DNA of 54,437 nt from an uncultured Pirellulaceae bacterium (GTDB taxonomy: Bacteria; Planctomycetota; Planctomycetia; Pirellulales; Pirellulaceae). Every line of letters begins with the position of its first letter. Position 1 is the first letter of the stretch. The DNA lies in NCBI GenBank assembly GCA_905480235.1, contig CAJQPP010000111.1:1-54437 (forward strand), in the 5' to 3' direction. The notes under the pieces were generated by a model. The model did not search any database. It worked only from the letters and a program-made list of their open reading frames with translations, and had not been told where the DNA came from. Positions 45,725 through 54,437 of this stretch are shown in pieces. The translations under genes were made by a program, and so were the position numbers.

Positions 45725-47398
45725 ATGCCAACCGATCTGGAAATTGCTTCAAAGGCAACCATGCAACCCGTTGCCCAAATCGCTGATCAATTGGGTATCG
45801 GCCCAGAACACCTCGAACTTTATGGTCAATACAAGGCAAAATTACCCTTGTCTTTAATCGACCAGAAAAAAGTCGACGAATGCAATCTGGTGCTTGTGTC
45901 GGCGATCTCACCGACACCAGCAGGCGAAGGAAAAACCACGACGTCTATCGGTTTGACTCAAGGCCTAAATCGAATTGGTAAGCAGACCACCGTGGTATTG
46001 CGAGAGCCATCGTTGGGGCCAGTATTTGGTATCAAGGGGGGCGCGACGGGCGGAGGACATTCTCAAGTTTTGCCGATGGAGGATATCAATCTTCATTTCA
46101 CCGGTGATTTTTCCGCGGTAGAAAAAGCTCATAATCTTTTAGCCGCCCTCATCGACAACAATTTGCAAAATCGCAAAAGTTCTCTGGGTCTTGACCCCCG
46201 AGCCATCGAGTGGAAGCGGGTCATGGATATGAATGATCGGGCCTTGCGCAACGTGACGCTCGGTAAAGGTGGCACCGCTGGCGGCATGCCGCGTGAATCC
46301 GGATTTGACATCACTGCTGCTTCCGAAATCATGGCGATTCTTTGCCTTTCCGATAACCTCGTTGATCTTAAACGCCGTCTGGGAAATATTTTTGTCGGTT
46401 TTACCTTCCAAGGTCGCAAACCAATATTTGCCCGCGATCTCAACGCACAGGGTGCCATGGCGGCACTTTTGAAAGATGCGATTAAACCTAATCTGGTGCA
46501 AACCATTGAGGGTAATCCAGCCATCATCCACGGTGGCCCTTTTGCTAATATCGCGCAGGGAACCAACACGGTCATTGCGACCCGAATGGGAATGAGTCTC
46601 TCCGATTACGTCGTAACCGAAGCAGGGTTTGGAGCCGATTTGGGAGCTGAGAAGTTCCTGGATATCAAATGTGTTAGTGCTGGACTGAAACCGAAAGCAG
46701 TGGTGTTGGTAGCTACCGTACGTGCACTGCGATACCACGGCGGTGCCGCCCTCAAGGAAGTCAATGAACCCAATGCGGCAGCCGTGGAAAAAGGGCTCGC
46801 CAATCTGGAAAAGCATGTTGAGAACATTGCAAAATTTGGACTCAAATGCGTCGTCGCAATCAATAAGTTCACTACGGACACCGAGGAAGAAATCAATTTA
46901 ATTAAACAGCGATGCGAGGCCCTGGGGCAATCTGCTGTTGTCGCCGATGTCTGGGGACAAGGCGGCGCTGGTGCCGAGGATCTGGCCCACGAAGTCGTAA
47001 AAATAGTGGACGGCGGAGAAAGCGACTTCCGCCCCCTTTACGATTGGGCATGGCCCGTGCAAAAGAAAATCGAGACGATTGCAAAAGAAGTCTACGGGGC
47101 GGGTGACGTCGTTTATTCCTCTTCGGCCAAAGTTGCCTTGCGCCGCATTAAAAAATTGGGACTCGAGGATCGCCCAGTATGTATCGCCAAAACTCAAAAA
47201 TCCCTCTCTGACAATCCCGAATTACTAGGTCGCCCCGAAGGGTTCGAATTGACCGTAAGAGAAATCGAAATAGCCGCGGGTGCCGGCTTCCTCGTGCCGA
47301 TTACGGGTGACATGATGCGGATGCCCGGTTTACCCACGGTCCCCTCCGCAGAGCACATCGATATTGATGACGACGGTAACATATCCGGTTTGTTCTAA
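45725..47398 (+). CDS. fhs: Formate-tetrahydrofolate ligase
   Basis: ATP-dependent synthesis of 10-formyl-tetrahydrofolate from formate; one-carbon metabolism in the cytosol. The 557 residues match the family. Visible are the nucleotide loop PTPAGEGKTTT at 63-73, REPSLGPVFGIKGGATGGGHSQVLPMEDINLHFTGD, LDPRAIEWKRVMDMNDRALR, GGMPRESGFDITAASEIMAIL, and HGGPFANIAQGTNTV. The ATG start has no strong ribosome-binding site. A terminator follows. No other folate gene is near. Confidence 0.97.
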   Translation: MPTDLEIASKATMQPVAQIADQLGIGPEHLELYGQYKAKLPLSLIDQKKVDECNLVLVSAISPTPAGEGKTTTSIGLTQGLNRIGKQTTVVLREPSLGPVFGIKGGATGGGHSQVLPMEDINLHFTGDFSAVEKAHNLLAALIDNNLQNRKSSLGLDPRAIEWKRVMDMNDRALRNVTLGKGGTAGGMPRESGFDITAASEIMAILCLSDNLVDLKRRLGNIFVGFTFQGRKPIFARDLNAQGAMAALLKDAIKPNLVQTIEGNPAIIHGGPFANIAQGTNTVIATRMGMSLSDYVVTEAGFGADLGAEKFLDIKCVSAGLKPKAVVLVATVRALRYHGGAALKEVNEPNAAAVEKGLANLEKHVENIAKFGLKCVVAINKFTTDTEEEINLIKQRCEALGQSAVVADVWGQGGAGAEDLAHEVVKIVDGGESDFRPLYDWAWPVQKKIETIAKEVYGAGDVVYSSSAKVALRRIKKLGLEDRPVCIAKTQKSLSDNPELLGRPEGFELTVREIEIAAGAGFLVPITGDMMRMPGLPTVPSAEHIDIDDDGNISGLF

Positions 47399-47719
47399 AT
47401 CGCTAGATTTACATTTCAACGATCAGGCGACCGAATTCGGTCGCCTTTTTTTGTGGACCTACGTTGACTTGCCAGGGAAACACCGTCGCCACCCCCATAA
47501 CCCTACCTGCCGGAACGAAATTGCGCTCGATTCGCGATGCTTAATTGGATTCTAACGTCTAATGCGTTCCTGACAGGAATAGGGCTGGCGCAACGCTCGT
47601 CCGTTTCATTCTCAAAACAAGGGCAAGACGGACGACTCTAATTCTGTCGGATGTTACAGCTTATCGGATTCGCTGGTTCGACCTACGCGTTCTCTACTCT
47701 CCGCCGAGGGACCAACAGC
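47399..47719. other. Intergenic region after fhs
   Basis: 321 bases containing the fhs terminator. The rest shows no gene; the PDZ gene's promoter should be in the last 150 bases but no hexamer pair was fixed. Confidence 0.4.
47425..47453 (+). terminator. Rho-independent terminator of fhs
   Basis: Perfect palindromic stem GGCGACCGAATTCGGTCGCC (47426-47445) followed by seven T. It lies 27 bases after the fhs stop. Confidence 0.92.
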
Positions 47720-48805
47720 ATGTATCGTATCCTGACACCCTTGCTGATTTCCATGTTGGCTGCTCCGTTCCTGAATACCACCGTTGAGGCACAGCGTCCC
47801 TTCGAAAGATTCCAAAGAGAATCGACAGGCTGGCGTCCGGATGGCAGATTATTGCGTGAGATGTTTGGAGAGCAAGACGAGGAAGAAAAAAAAGAGACGA
47901 GTCCGCGCGAGAGAGATGAAAACCTCTGGTCGCGATCGGCATTCGGCCCACGTATCGAACAACCTTCACCGAATCGCTTTCGCAGACAAAACTCGACTGA
48001 CGAAGATGCAACTAATAACCGCTCTCTTTTTGCCAATCCAAGAAACGCGAGAGAGTATCCGGAAAACTCTTCCAAATCTGAGCGTTACTCCGCTTATGAG
48101 AACCGCAACAAACCGCATCCGAGCAAATTAGAAGTGGCCCTGAAACGCTCCCAAGATCCTGATGGTTTGATCGTGGAACGCATTAGCAAAAGTGGAGCAG
48201 CCTACTTGGCTGGGATTCGACAGGGTGATTTACTGACCGAAGTCGGCGGTCTCAAAATCTCCAATAAAGAGGAACTGGCTTCTGTGCTGCAGGTATTGAA
48301 GGACGGCGATCAAATGGAATTCGCATACCAACGCCGGGGCCGAACCAAGACCGCAATTGTCCAATTCGGAGAGGCTCAGGAGAACTCCTCCAAAGACCGT
48401 GGCTTCAATAATACTAGTGTGCCAAGGAAAAGAGACTTGGTGGAATATTACAATCGCCCGAAAAATATTGAGGGCCGTAAAACCAAGTCGAAGCTGGATG
48501 AATACTTCCAACAAAACGCGTCCTCGCGAAACAACCAGAAGGTCCCCGAGTTAGGTAATAGTGAGCTAGACGTTGACAATGTACTCGACTTGAATTGGGA
48601 AGTCTCGTCCAACCGCAGCACGACGGTTAAGCCAACTAACGCCTCGGCAAGCAAAAACAAATCGGAAATCTTACGGCTCCGGAATGAACTGGAAAAAAAG
48701 CAGCGGGAGATAGAAAACTTACAAAATCGCATGAAAAAGACATCGGCAGCTTCGAGCTCCTACTCTGAAACCGAACTAGAGTCCCTATTCGACACGGATC
48801 GATAA
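47720..48805 (+). CDS. Exported PDZ-domain protein with C-terminal coiled coil
   Basis: Periplasmic protein of 361 residues. The signal peptide MYRILTPLLISMLAAPFLNTTVEAQ makes ATG 47720 the likely start, with GAGGG about 9 bases upstream; the longer frame from 47651 is less likely. The first 120 mature residues are polar and Arg/Glu/Asn-rich without a known domain. A single PDZ domain spans about 140-215 (GLIVERISKSGAAYLAGIRQGDLLTEVGGLKI), followed by linker and a coiled coil KSEILRLRNELEKKQREIENLQNRM near the end. No protease domain. Scaffolding or regulation of envelope proteins is inference. Two more exported proteins follow on the same strand. Confidence 0.85.
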   Translation: MYRILTPLLISMLAAPFLNTTVEAQRPFERFQRESTGWRPDGRLLREMFGEQDEEEKKETSPRERDENLWSRSAFGPRIEQPSPNRFRRQNSTDEDATNNRSLFANPRNAREYPENSSKSERYSAYENRNKPHPSKLEVALKRSQDPDGLIVERISKSGAAYLAGIRQGDLLTEVGGLKISNKEELASVLQVLKDGDQMEFAYQRRGRTKTAIVQFGEAQENSSKDRGFNNTSVPRKRDLVEYYNRPKNIEGRKTKSKLDEYFQQNASSRNNQKVPELGNSELDVDNVLDLNWEVSSNRSTTVKPTNASASKNKSEILRLRNELEKKQREIENLQNRMKKTSAASSSYSETELESLFDTDR

Positions 48806-49058
48806 TTCCGCTGCTGGAAAAACGGACTGATCACTTACCACTGTCCGCCCGAAACGACATTAGGGGCCGGTTCTTGGAAAGAGAACCAAGCGAGGGCCGA
48901 TCCAGAGATTGCGACAGCCGATTGTCAGCCTGCCTAAAGCTGCCTAGATAAGATAAGCGCAGCGAAGTTAGGGATGCGATTCTTTTGACAGCATGCATCT
49001 GCATGCACTTTTCGGGTAAACGGGCATTACCTCGCCTAATTCTCGGTTCTTTCTGAAC
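48806..49058. other. Intergenic region, inverted repeats only
   Basis: No gene. GGTTCT-7 nt-AGAACC (48869-48887) forms a small hairpin without a T-run. GCATGCATCTGCATGC near 48992-49007 is a near-palindrome. The promoter entry at 49059 follows. Confidence 0.4.
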
Positions 49059-49086
49059 TTGACCAGCTTGCCAGAGATTTGATAGT
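49059..49086 (+). promoter_or_regulatory. Candidate promoter of the proline-rich barrel protein gene
   Basis: TTGACC (49059-49064), 16-base spacer, GATAGT (49081-49086), about 50 bases before the ATG at 49137. Confidence 0.45.
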
Positions 49087-49136
49087 TACGCGGTTCCCGT
49101 GCAGGCAATCTACTGGTATCGGCGTTTTTTTCATTG

Positions 49137-50441
49137 ATGTTTAGGCAAAACAACCCATATCAAAATAAGACCCGCTCTCGAATCACTCGAGTGCGTTGTC
49201 TTTTGCTATTTGGGTATCTCATTTTATTGATTGCCTTGCCCCCTTCGGCAGAAGCTCAGCGCCCCAGTTTTGGCGATTCCTTTGTAATTCCTCAGGGGCA
49301 AGTTGCACCGCCCGTAATTGGAATAAGTCCTGGTACTGTCCCGCCGCCCACGTTGCCACAATTTCCACCGCAGGGTGTTTACCCCCAAACGATCCCCACG
49401 CCTCCACTGGTTCCGATGCCCCAAGCGACACCGGCCCCTTCATTAATACAACCGCCGACCTATTCACCGAGTGTAAATGGAGCGACTACGTTACCGCCCA
49501 TCGTCCCTTCGGTGCCGCAGCAATCGACCCAACCGCCAGGATTTATCTACCCACCACCTCCCGGTACGGTTCCCCCGATCACGCCTTCCTGGACGGAAAA
49601 TGTGGCTGAGTGGCCTAGCCAAGCCTGGGCAGGTTTACAAACGTCCAGTGTCTACCAGTGCGTCGAGCGGCCAAGGTTACGCCAAACTTTCATTTCGCGT
49701 AGTGGCTCGCGTGGCCTAGGCACCAATGAAACGGAATTAGCAACCACACTCAACCTGCCAAATTTTGCTGGTACCACGCAACCGCTACGTTTTACGCCAG
49801 GTTTTAATTTCCATTGGTGGAATGGACCTAGTACGCCTGAAACCGGTGCTGACATGCCACCGCGAACGTACGACGCATACCTCGCCATGGACTACTCCAC
49901 ACCGTGGAACCGACCTTATGGAGGCGAGATTAATTTCACCGTAGGTCTGTACACCGACTTCGACGAAGTGAACAGCGATAGTGTTCGCTTCACGGGTGTC
50001 GCATTAGGGTGGTTCAAACTGAACCCCACCACGACTTTCAAATTAGGAATTGAATATTTCGATCGCGTCGACATCAAGCTGCTTCCTGCAGGAGGCATCT
50101 TTATTTACCCAACGCCCGATTTGAAAATTGATCTTTACTTTCCGCGTCCTCGAATCGCAACGCGTTTCAACAACCTGAATGGCCGCCAAGTCTGGGGCTA
50201 TTTTGGTGGCGAATACGGTGGCGGCTCCTGGACCTACAAACGCATCACAGGTGTAGGCGATCAAGGCGACGTGAATGACATTCGTCTGTTCCTCGGTGTC
50301 GAATGGATGGGCCCGCGCCAGTCATCCGGCCTATTCGAGGTCGGCTATGTTTTCCATCGTGAAATCGTTTATCGATCCGATCCATCCAACCGAATCAGTA
50401 TCGACGATGGCGTGATGATTCGCGCCGGTATTGCTTTTTGA
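49137..50441 (+). CDS. Exported proline-rich protein with C-terminal beta-barrel-like domain
   Basis: Secreted protein of 434 residues, probably in the outer membrane. A basic N-terminus (MFRQNNPYQNKTRSRITRVR) leads to a signal helix CLLLFGYLILLIALPPSAEAQ. Residues about 45-150 are very rich in Pro, Thr and Val, likely extended. From about 185 on, alternating aromatic strands such as LRFTPGFNFHWWNGP, YDAYLAMDYSTPWNRPYGGEINFTVGLYTDF, VDIKLLPAGGIFIYPTPDLKIDLYFPRPR and GLFEVGYVFHREIVYRS resemble an outer-membrane barrel of the DUF6268 type; the C-terminal residue is Phe. The ATG follows a TTG by one codon and lacks a ribosome-binding site. Confidence 0.85.
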   Translation: MFRQNNPYQNKTRSRITRVRCLLLFGYLILLIALPPSAEAQRPSFGDSFVIPQGQVAPPVIGISPGTVPPPTLPQFPPQGVYPQTIPTPPLVPMPQATPAPSLIQPPTYSPSVNGATTLPPIVPSVPQQSTQPPGFIYPPPPGTVPPITPSWTENVAEWPSQAWAGLQTSSVYQCVERPRLRQTFISRSGSRGLGTNETELATTLNLPNFAGTTQPLRFTPGFNFHWWNGPSTPETGADMPPRTYDAYLAMDYSTPWNRPYGGEINFTVGLYTDFDEVNSDSVRFTGVALGWFKLNPTTTFKLGIEYFDRVDIKLLPAGGIFIYPTPDLKIDLYFPRPRIATRFNNLNGRQVWGYFGGEYGGGSWTYKRITGVGDQGDVNDIRLFLGVEWMGPRQSSGLFEVGYVFHREIVYRSDPSNRISIDDGVMIRAGIAF

Positions 50442-50479
50442 TACCGACGAATGTCCGTCAGTTAATCAAGGAAGAAGAA

Positions 50480-50827
50480 ATGAAAAAATATACTTTTGTG
50501 CTCGCACCAGTAACTGCCTTGGCGTTAATGGTGTTCGCAGGCTGCCAAGGCGGCATGTGCACCAATTGTGGCTCGGGTTACAACGGTTTTCCATCGAACG
50601 GGTATCCCCCGACCGGCGTGCCGGCACCTGCGTACCAGCAACCCCCGACCACATGGACCTCACCACAGGGTGCGACCATTCAGCCGCCTGCGGGAACCAT
50701 GGTTCAACCCGGTATGACTGCGCCGCAACCTGGCATGACGTACGGCCAACAACCCGGCGTCGTCTTACCCCAACAAATTGCTCCGATCCAATCTCAACCC
50801 GGGACAGTTTACGGGACCGGTCAATAG
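50480..50827 (+). CDS. Small Pro/Gln-rich lipoprotein
   Basis: Short exported lipoprotein of 115 residues. ATG 50480 follows GGAAGAAGAA and starts MKKYTFVLAPVTALALMVFAGC, a clear lipobox (FAGC). The mature part is a low-complexity Pro/Gly/Gln/Thr sequence with two more cysteines near its start (MCTNCGSG). No domain is recognised. The start lies 38 bases after the stop of the barrel protein, so the two are probably cotranscribed. Surface or envelope role inferred. Confidence 0.82.
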   Translation: MKKYTFVLAPVTALALMVFAGCQGGMCTNCGSGYNGFPSNGYPPTGVPAPAYQQPPTTWTSPQGATIQPPAGTMVQPGMTAPQPGMTYGQQPGVVLPQQIAPIQSQPGTVYGTGQ

Positions 50828-50846
50828 ATCGGTGCAACCGGTTCAT

Positions 50847-50865
50847 CAACCGGTGCAGCCGGTTG
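50847..50865. other. Small hairpin at the convergent lipoprotein/ppk1 junction
   Basis: CAACCGG and CCGGTTG pair around a 5-base loop (TGCAG), within a run of related AACCGGT segments (50830-50865). No T-run, so a terminator function is uncertain. Confidence 0.4.
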
Positions 50866-50870
50866 TGAAA

Positions 50871-52991
50871 TCAAGCAGAGTCACCGGAGGCACGGGCCGG
50901 TCGAAACGCAAGACTCGTCGCCTCGGCATCTTCACGTAACTCGCGGGCTACTTGGTAGTGCTGCTCTTGGCTGCGCAGGCGAGTTTGTTTCAGTGGTGAC
51001 AGCCTTCGGTAAAGGCCATCGGTTTCCATTTCGTAAGCACTGACATTGTCTTGAAAATAGGCATGCAACGACTTTGAAACCTGTGCTTTGCAACTGGGGT
51101 CAAGCACCGGCACCATCAGCTCGATGCGACGGTCAAGATTGCGCCCCATCCAATCGGCACTGGCAATAAAAATCCTTTGATTGCCACCGTGCAGGAAATA
51201 GAAAATACGAGCGTGTTCCAAAAAGCGATCGATAATACTGACCACTCGGATATTTTCACTCAATCCCGGCTCCCCGGCCCGCAGGCAGCAGACTCCACGG
51301 ATATTGAGTTCAACTTGCACTCCTGCCTGAGACGCCTCGTAGATCTTATCGATAATATTCCGGTCGGTTAGCGAATTAAATTTGGCTCGAATCGTTGCCG
51401 GCTGACCATTTTTCGCATTCGCAATCTCCACTTCAATCATCTCGACCAATTTGCTGCGTAATGCGATAGGAGCCGCGACCAATTGTTTCATGGGTTGCGG
51501 AATCGATGAACCTGTGACTGCGTTAAAAAGATTAACTGAGTCGATTCCGAGTTCGGGATTGCAGGTAAAAAGGCTAATGTCCGAATAGAGGCGAGCCGTG
51601 GATTCGTTGTAATTTCCGGTACCGAAATGCATATAACGCCGAATACCCTGCGATTCTTTTCGCACCACCAAACAGATTTTGGCATGCGTTTTTAATCCTC
51701 GCACACCGTACACCACATCTACACCCGAGTCCTCAAGTTTGCGGGCCCATTCAATATTTCTTTGCTCATCAAAGCGTGCACGTAACTCAACTACTACCGT
51801 GACGTGTTTCCCTGCTTCCGCCGCTTTGCGCAGGGCATTGACGATCTCGCTATCACGGCTGGTTCGATAAAGCGTCTGCTTGATGGCAATCACTTGAGGA
51901 TCTGATGCAGCTGCGACAATAAAGTCGACGACGGGCTGATAATCTTGAAAAGGGTGAAAAAGCATACGGTCCTTTTCAGCGATGATTTCGAAAACGTTCT
52001 CGTCGGCAGGGAATTCCGGCGAGGCTTGTGGCGGCCAGGGATCGAATTTCAAATCCCGATATCCTTGTACGGAGCAAATCGACATCATCGCACCCAAATC
52101 CATCGGCCCCGGCACGCGATAGACTTGCTCATCCTCCACCACTAGACAAGCTTTAAGAAAATCCGTCGACACCTCACTGGCATCTGCCGACACCTCCAAG
52201 CGGACACAGTCGCTGGTACGTCTCTCTAGCAACATGGATTTCATGCCCGCCAGCAAATCCGCGGCGCGTTCATCCAGTTCCACATCGGCATTTCTCATCG
52301 TGCGAAAGGGGACCGTTTCAAGTACTTTTTGATTCGGAAAGAGTTGATGAGCGAATAACGCCAAGAGGTCTTCCAACAATACAAAGTGCACGCCTTCATC
52401 CGAAGGCACGGTCCAAACCCGGTTCAAACCACGTCGCATTGGCAAGACCACAAAGCGTTGCCGCACGGAATCCTGTTCAGCGTCCCCACCGAGCACCGCA
52501 CCTTCCAGACGCACGCACAGCGCGTTAGTGGCACCAATCATTGCCGGAAAATTATAGACATCATCAACAGCAATCGGGCTGATAACGGAAGAGATCTCCT
52601 CCTCAAAAACGCGGGTAAGGTGCGCGACTTGCTGAGGATTCAATTCAGCTAACTGCAACCGCTTTATACCGCGTTGCGACAGAGCATCCAGAATCCGATC
52701 AAGCCATTCGTATTGCAACACCACCATGTTCAACACGCGATCACGGATGGCATCCAATTGCTCGGCCGGACTCCAACCCTGGATGTCGGTGTTATCCGGT
52801 GTGCGTTCGGCCTGAATCTGAAGTCCGCCGACACGGACCATAAAAAACTCATCCAAGTTCGATGCGCTGATCGCTAAAAATTTCAGTCGCTCCAACAATG
52901 TGATATGTTCATCGGCAGCTTGATCTAACACCCGGGCGTTAAAATCAAGCCAACTCAACTCGCGATTGGAATACTGGTAATTTTCGCTCAT
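50871..52991 (-). CDS. ppk1: Polyphosphate kinase 1
   Basis: Reversibly makes inorganic polyphosphate from ATP. The 706 residues are the usual length. The N-terminal NRELSWLDFNARVLDQA and the LLERLKFLAISASNLDEFFMVRVGGL block are standard. The catalytic phosphohistidine is H436 in LKTHAKICLVVR, corresponding to H435 of E. coli. The later YMHFGTGNYNESTARLYSD, ARIFYFLHGGNQRIFIASADWMGRNLDRRIEL and basic residues are intact. ATG 52991 is taken as start; a TTG two codons earlier is in frame. The ATG lies 2 bases after the ppx stop, so translation is coupled. Location: membrane-associated cytosol. Confidence 0.97.
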   Translation of the reverse strand: MSENYQYSNRELSWLDFNARVLDQAADEHITLLERLKFLAISASNLDEFFMVRVGGLQIQAERTPDNTDIQGWSPAEQLDAIRDRVLNMVVLQYEWLDRILDALSQRGIKRLQLAELNPQQVAHLTRVFEEEISSVISPIAVDDVYNFPAMIGATNALCVRLEGAVLGGDAEQDSVRQRFVVLPMRRGLNRVWTVPSDEGVHFVLLEDLLALFAHQLFPNQKVLETVPFRTMRNADVELDERAADLLAGMKSMLLERRTSDCVRLEVSADASEVSTDFLKACLVVEDEQVYRVPGPMDLGAMMSICSVQGYRDLKFDPWPPQASPEFPADENVFEIIAEKDRMLFHPFQDYQPVVDFIVAAASDPQVIAIKQTLYRTSRDSEIVNALRKAAEAGKHVTVVVELRARFDEQRNIEWARKLEDSGVDVVYGVRGLKTHAKICLVVRKESQGIRRYMHFGTGNYNESTARLYSDISLFTCNPELGIDSVNLFNAVTGSSIPQPMKQLVAAPIALRSKLVEMIEVEIANAKNGQPATIRAKFNSLTDRNIIDKIYEASQAGVQVELNIRGVCCLRAGEPGLSENIRVVSIIDRFLEHARIFYFLHGGNQRIFIASADWMGRNLDRRIELMVPVLDPSCKAQVSKSLHAYFQDNVSAYEMETDGLYRRLSPLKQTRLRSQEQHYQVARELREDAEATSLAFRPARASGDSA

Positions 52992-52993
52992 GG

Positions 52994-54437
52994 TCAATCC
53001 AATTTTCTTTCCGGCATACTGGCCAACGGTACCGATGTCAGCTCAGGCTTTGTTCCAAAAATGTTTTCAAAAAGCATGCGTTCCCGACGTAACTCTAATT
53101 GCTCAAGGGACAAATCCGTCATCCCTGGCACATAAATCCGCAAAGCATTTCCTTTGATTTCACACTCGATCTCTTTGACTCGTTGGCTTCGTGATGCATC
53201 CAACGATTTTGCAACTCGCAAGAGCGCGCTCAACTTCGATACACTGGCCCTGTCGTCGCGTTTCAATTGCGAATAAACCTCATGCCGCAATTGTGGAAAC
53301 GCGCGACGATGGTAACGAGCCACCAAAGCCACTAATTCAAGATCACGAGAACTCAAACCAAAAAAATTGGCGTTGCGAATGATGTACATCGAATGCTTGT
53401 GATAACTGCGTTCACTGATGGCGCGCCCGACTTCATGCAGGATGGCCGACATCCGCAACAGTAACAACCAACGCTGGCTTAATTGGTGGAGCTCTGCGGT
53501 TTGCAAAAACAATTGAGTTGCCAGCGTGTCAGTGTGGCAGGCATGGGTTTCGTCAAAACCAAACGAGCGACCAAACCTCTTGGCCCCTTCCACGATCTGC
53601 CGATCCGCCTGACCAATCACATCGTCGCCGGACAAAAAGTCTTTCACTAGACCTTCCCGTAAATTCACATTGGCAACATGTAAATTCTCAACACCCAATC
53701 GTTTGGCGAGGTGCAGGTTGACCAATAACGCTGGCGCTAGTGACTGCGCTTCACTGACGCTCAAATGATATTTCTTGACCAGTAAATCTGGGGTGGCTGC
53801 CAGTGCTTGTTTGGTAAACTCCGAAAATTCCTTGATGCCAATGGGTACGAGAACCGAACCCTGGGAATGGCCCTTGATTTGGGATGCGGCCAGCCGCATC
53901 TCTCCTCCCATGACTACCAAATGGCGGAGGTCAGTATCTCGAATCGCGTTAATGACTTGATTGCCCGTTTTTTCGATCTGCGATTCGATAAGTCGACCGG
54001 AGCTTGTCAACGGAGCCTGCAGAGCCTCCAAGGTCTTAATGAGCCGCAAGGCCCCCAATCGATAGGTGTTGGCAAAACTGACCGAACCATCTTCCATCAC
54101 CAGGATTTCCGTCGTGCCCCCGCCTACTTCACAGACGATGGTCTGCCCTTGATTGAATTGGGGGTGGGCATCAAGTATTGGCTTGATGCCGATAAAGGTC
54201 GTGCGGTGCAAACTGGCCTCGTCAAATGGTTCAATCGCCAAACCAGTTGCAATGTAGATGCGATCGGCAAAGGCCAAACGGTTATCGGCCTCCCGGACGG
54301 CGCTGGTGGCAACCACCCGAATATCGTCGGGATGATCAATGCCGTACTCCCGCAACTTTTGCTGGTAGACTTTCAGCACCTGGACGCAATCCTCGATGGT
54401 CGAGCGGCTGATCTCCCCATGCAAAAAGGAATCGCGG
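52994..54437 (-). CDS. ppx: Ppx/GppA exopolyphosphatase, 5' end beyond window
   Basis: Hydrolyses terminal phosphates of polyphosphate (or pppGpp). The frame is open to the window end, so the N-terminal part with the first phosphate loop is missing; about 480 codons are present. ATSAVREADN (second phosphate motif), FIGIKPI-like strand, IVCEVGGGTTEILVMEDG (third loop) and GALRLIKT match the ASKHA fold. The C-terminal HD-type domain begins near LLRMSAILHEVGRAI and includes YHKHSMYIIRNANFFGLSSRDLELVALVARYHRR. TGA stop at 52996-52994 is 2 bases before ppk1, so synthesis and breakdown enzymes share a transcript. Confidence 0.93.
   Translation of the reverse strand, partial: RDSFLHGEISRSTIEDCVQVLKVYQQKLREYGIDHPDDIRVVATSAVREADNRLAFADRIYIATGLAIEPFDEASLHRTTFIGIKPILDAHPQFNQGQTIVCEVGGGTTEILVMEDGSVSFANTYRLGALRLIKTLEALQAPLTSSGRLIESQIEKTGNQVINAIRDTDLRHLVVMGGEMRLAASQIKGHSQGSVLVPIGIKEFSEFTKQALAATPDLLVKKYHLSVSEAQSLAPALLVNLHLAKRLGVENLHVANVNLREGLVKDFLSGDDVIGQADRQIVEGAKRFGRSFGFDETHACHTDTLATQLFLQTAELHQLSQRWLLLLRMSAILHEVGRAISERSYHKHSMYIIRNANFFGLSSRDLELVALVARYHRRAFPQLRHEVYSQLKRDDRASVSKLSALLRVAKSLDASRSQRVKEIECEIKGNALRIYVPGMTDLSLEQLELRRERMLFENIFGTKPELTSVPLASMPERKLD

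Overview
The window looks like a chromosomal segment of a planctomycete, most likely a Pirellulales-type organism. This is inferred from gene content and was not tested by any search. The evidence is a giant secreted protein carrying the LEPRxLL-type motif (here MEPRQLLDAD), a formylglycine sulfatase, a secreted WD40 protein, PQQ-propeller and TPM proteins, and di-haem peroxidase and TlpA-like periplasmic redox proteins. Base composition is near 50% GC by eye and even across the window. I see no insertion sequence, prophage, integrase or CRISPR array.

Layout. 1-4131: rseP (cut by the window edge) and dxr on the minus strand, divergent from ftsH. 4354-9356: an exported protein of unknown function, a sugar-phosphate isomerase-like TIM barrel, a TPM-domain membrane protein and a DUF389 membrane protein. 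9446-15588: a 1675-residue secreted multi-repeat protein and a secreted WD40 protein. 15907-24632: an MtfA-type peptidase, acetyl-CoA synthetase, an M19 dipeptidase, a dolichol-phosphate-mannose-synthase-like glycosyltransferase, an MFS transporter and a sulfatase. 24647-29822: a three-gene cluster for surface-polymer export, made of a Wzz-like chain-length protein, an ExeA-like ATPase with a long acidic tail, and a CpsD-like protein whose P-loop has decayed. 30050-34251: a MaoC-like hydratase, tRNA-Pro, parB-parA with two strong parS sites, and a DUF1015 protein. 34762-38784: ahcY, an RmlD-like reductase lacking its catalytic lysine, and an M50 membrane protease. 39128-42048: tRNA-Cys, a secreted amidohydrolase and a di-haem cytochrome c peroxidase. 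42134-47398: a TlpA-like thioredoxin lipoprotein, a PQQ-propeller protein, a permease fused to a heavy-metal-binding domain, and formate-tetrahydrofolate ligase. 47720-50827: three secreted or surface proteins. 50871-end: ppk1 and ppx, translationally adjacent.

The most striking observation is at 42134-42847. A thioredoxin-fold lipoprotein is interrupted by a single in-frame TGA exactly where the first cysteine of its CxxC motif should be (WGNW-TGA-PPC), and the frame continues for 115 codons in good family sequence. A perfect 7-bp hairpin with apical loop GGUC begins 24 nt after the TGA, which fits a bacterial SECIS element. I read this as a candidate selenocysteine (UxxC) thioredoxin-like lipoprotein. 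The alternative is a nonsense mutation or a base-call error. TGA is an ordinary stop elsewhere in the window (ftsH, ppx and others), so the recoding would be local.

Other points of interest are the alternating cysteine-pair pattern in the giant repeat protein, a perfect 28-bp palindrome containing parS upstream of parAB, and the polymer-export cluster with its degenerate kinase-like member. Start codons were often moved downstream of the longest open frame, on the basis of ribosome-binding sites and signal peptides; each case is explained in its entry.
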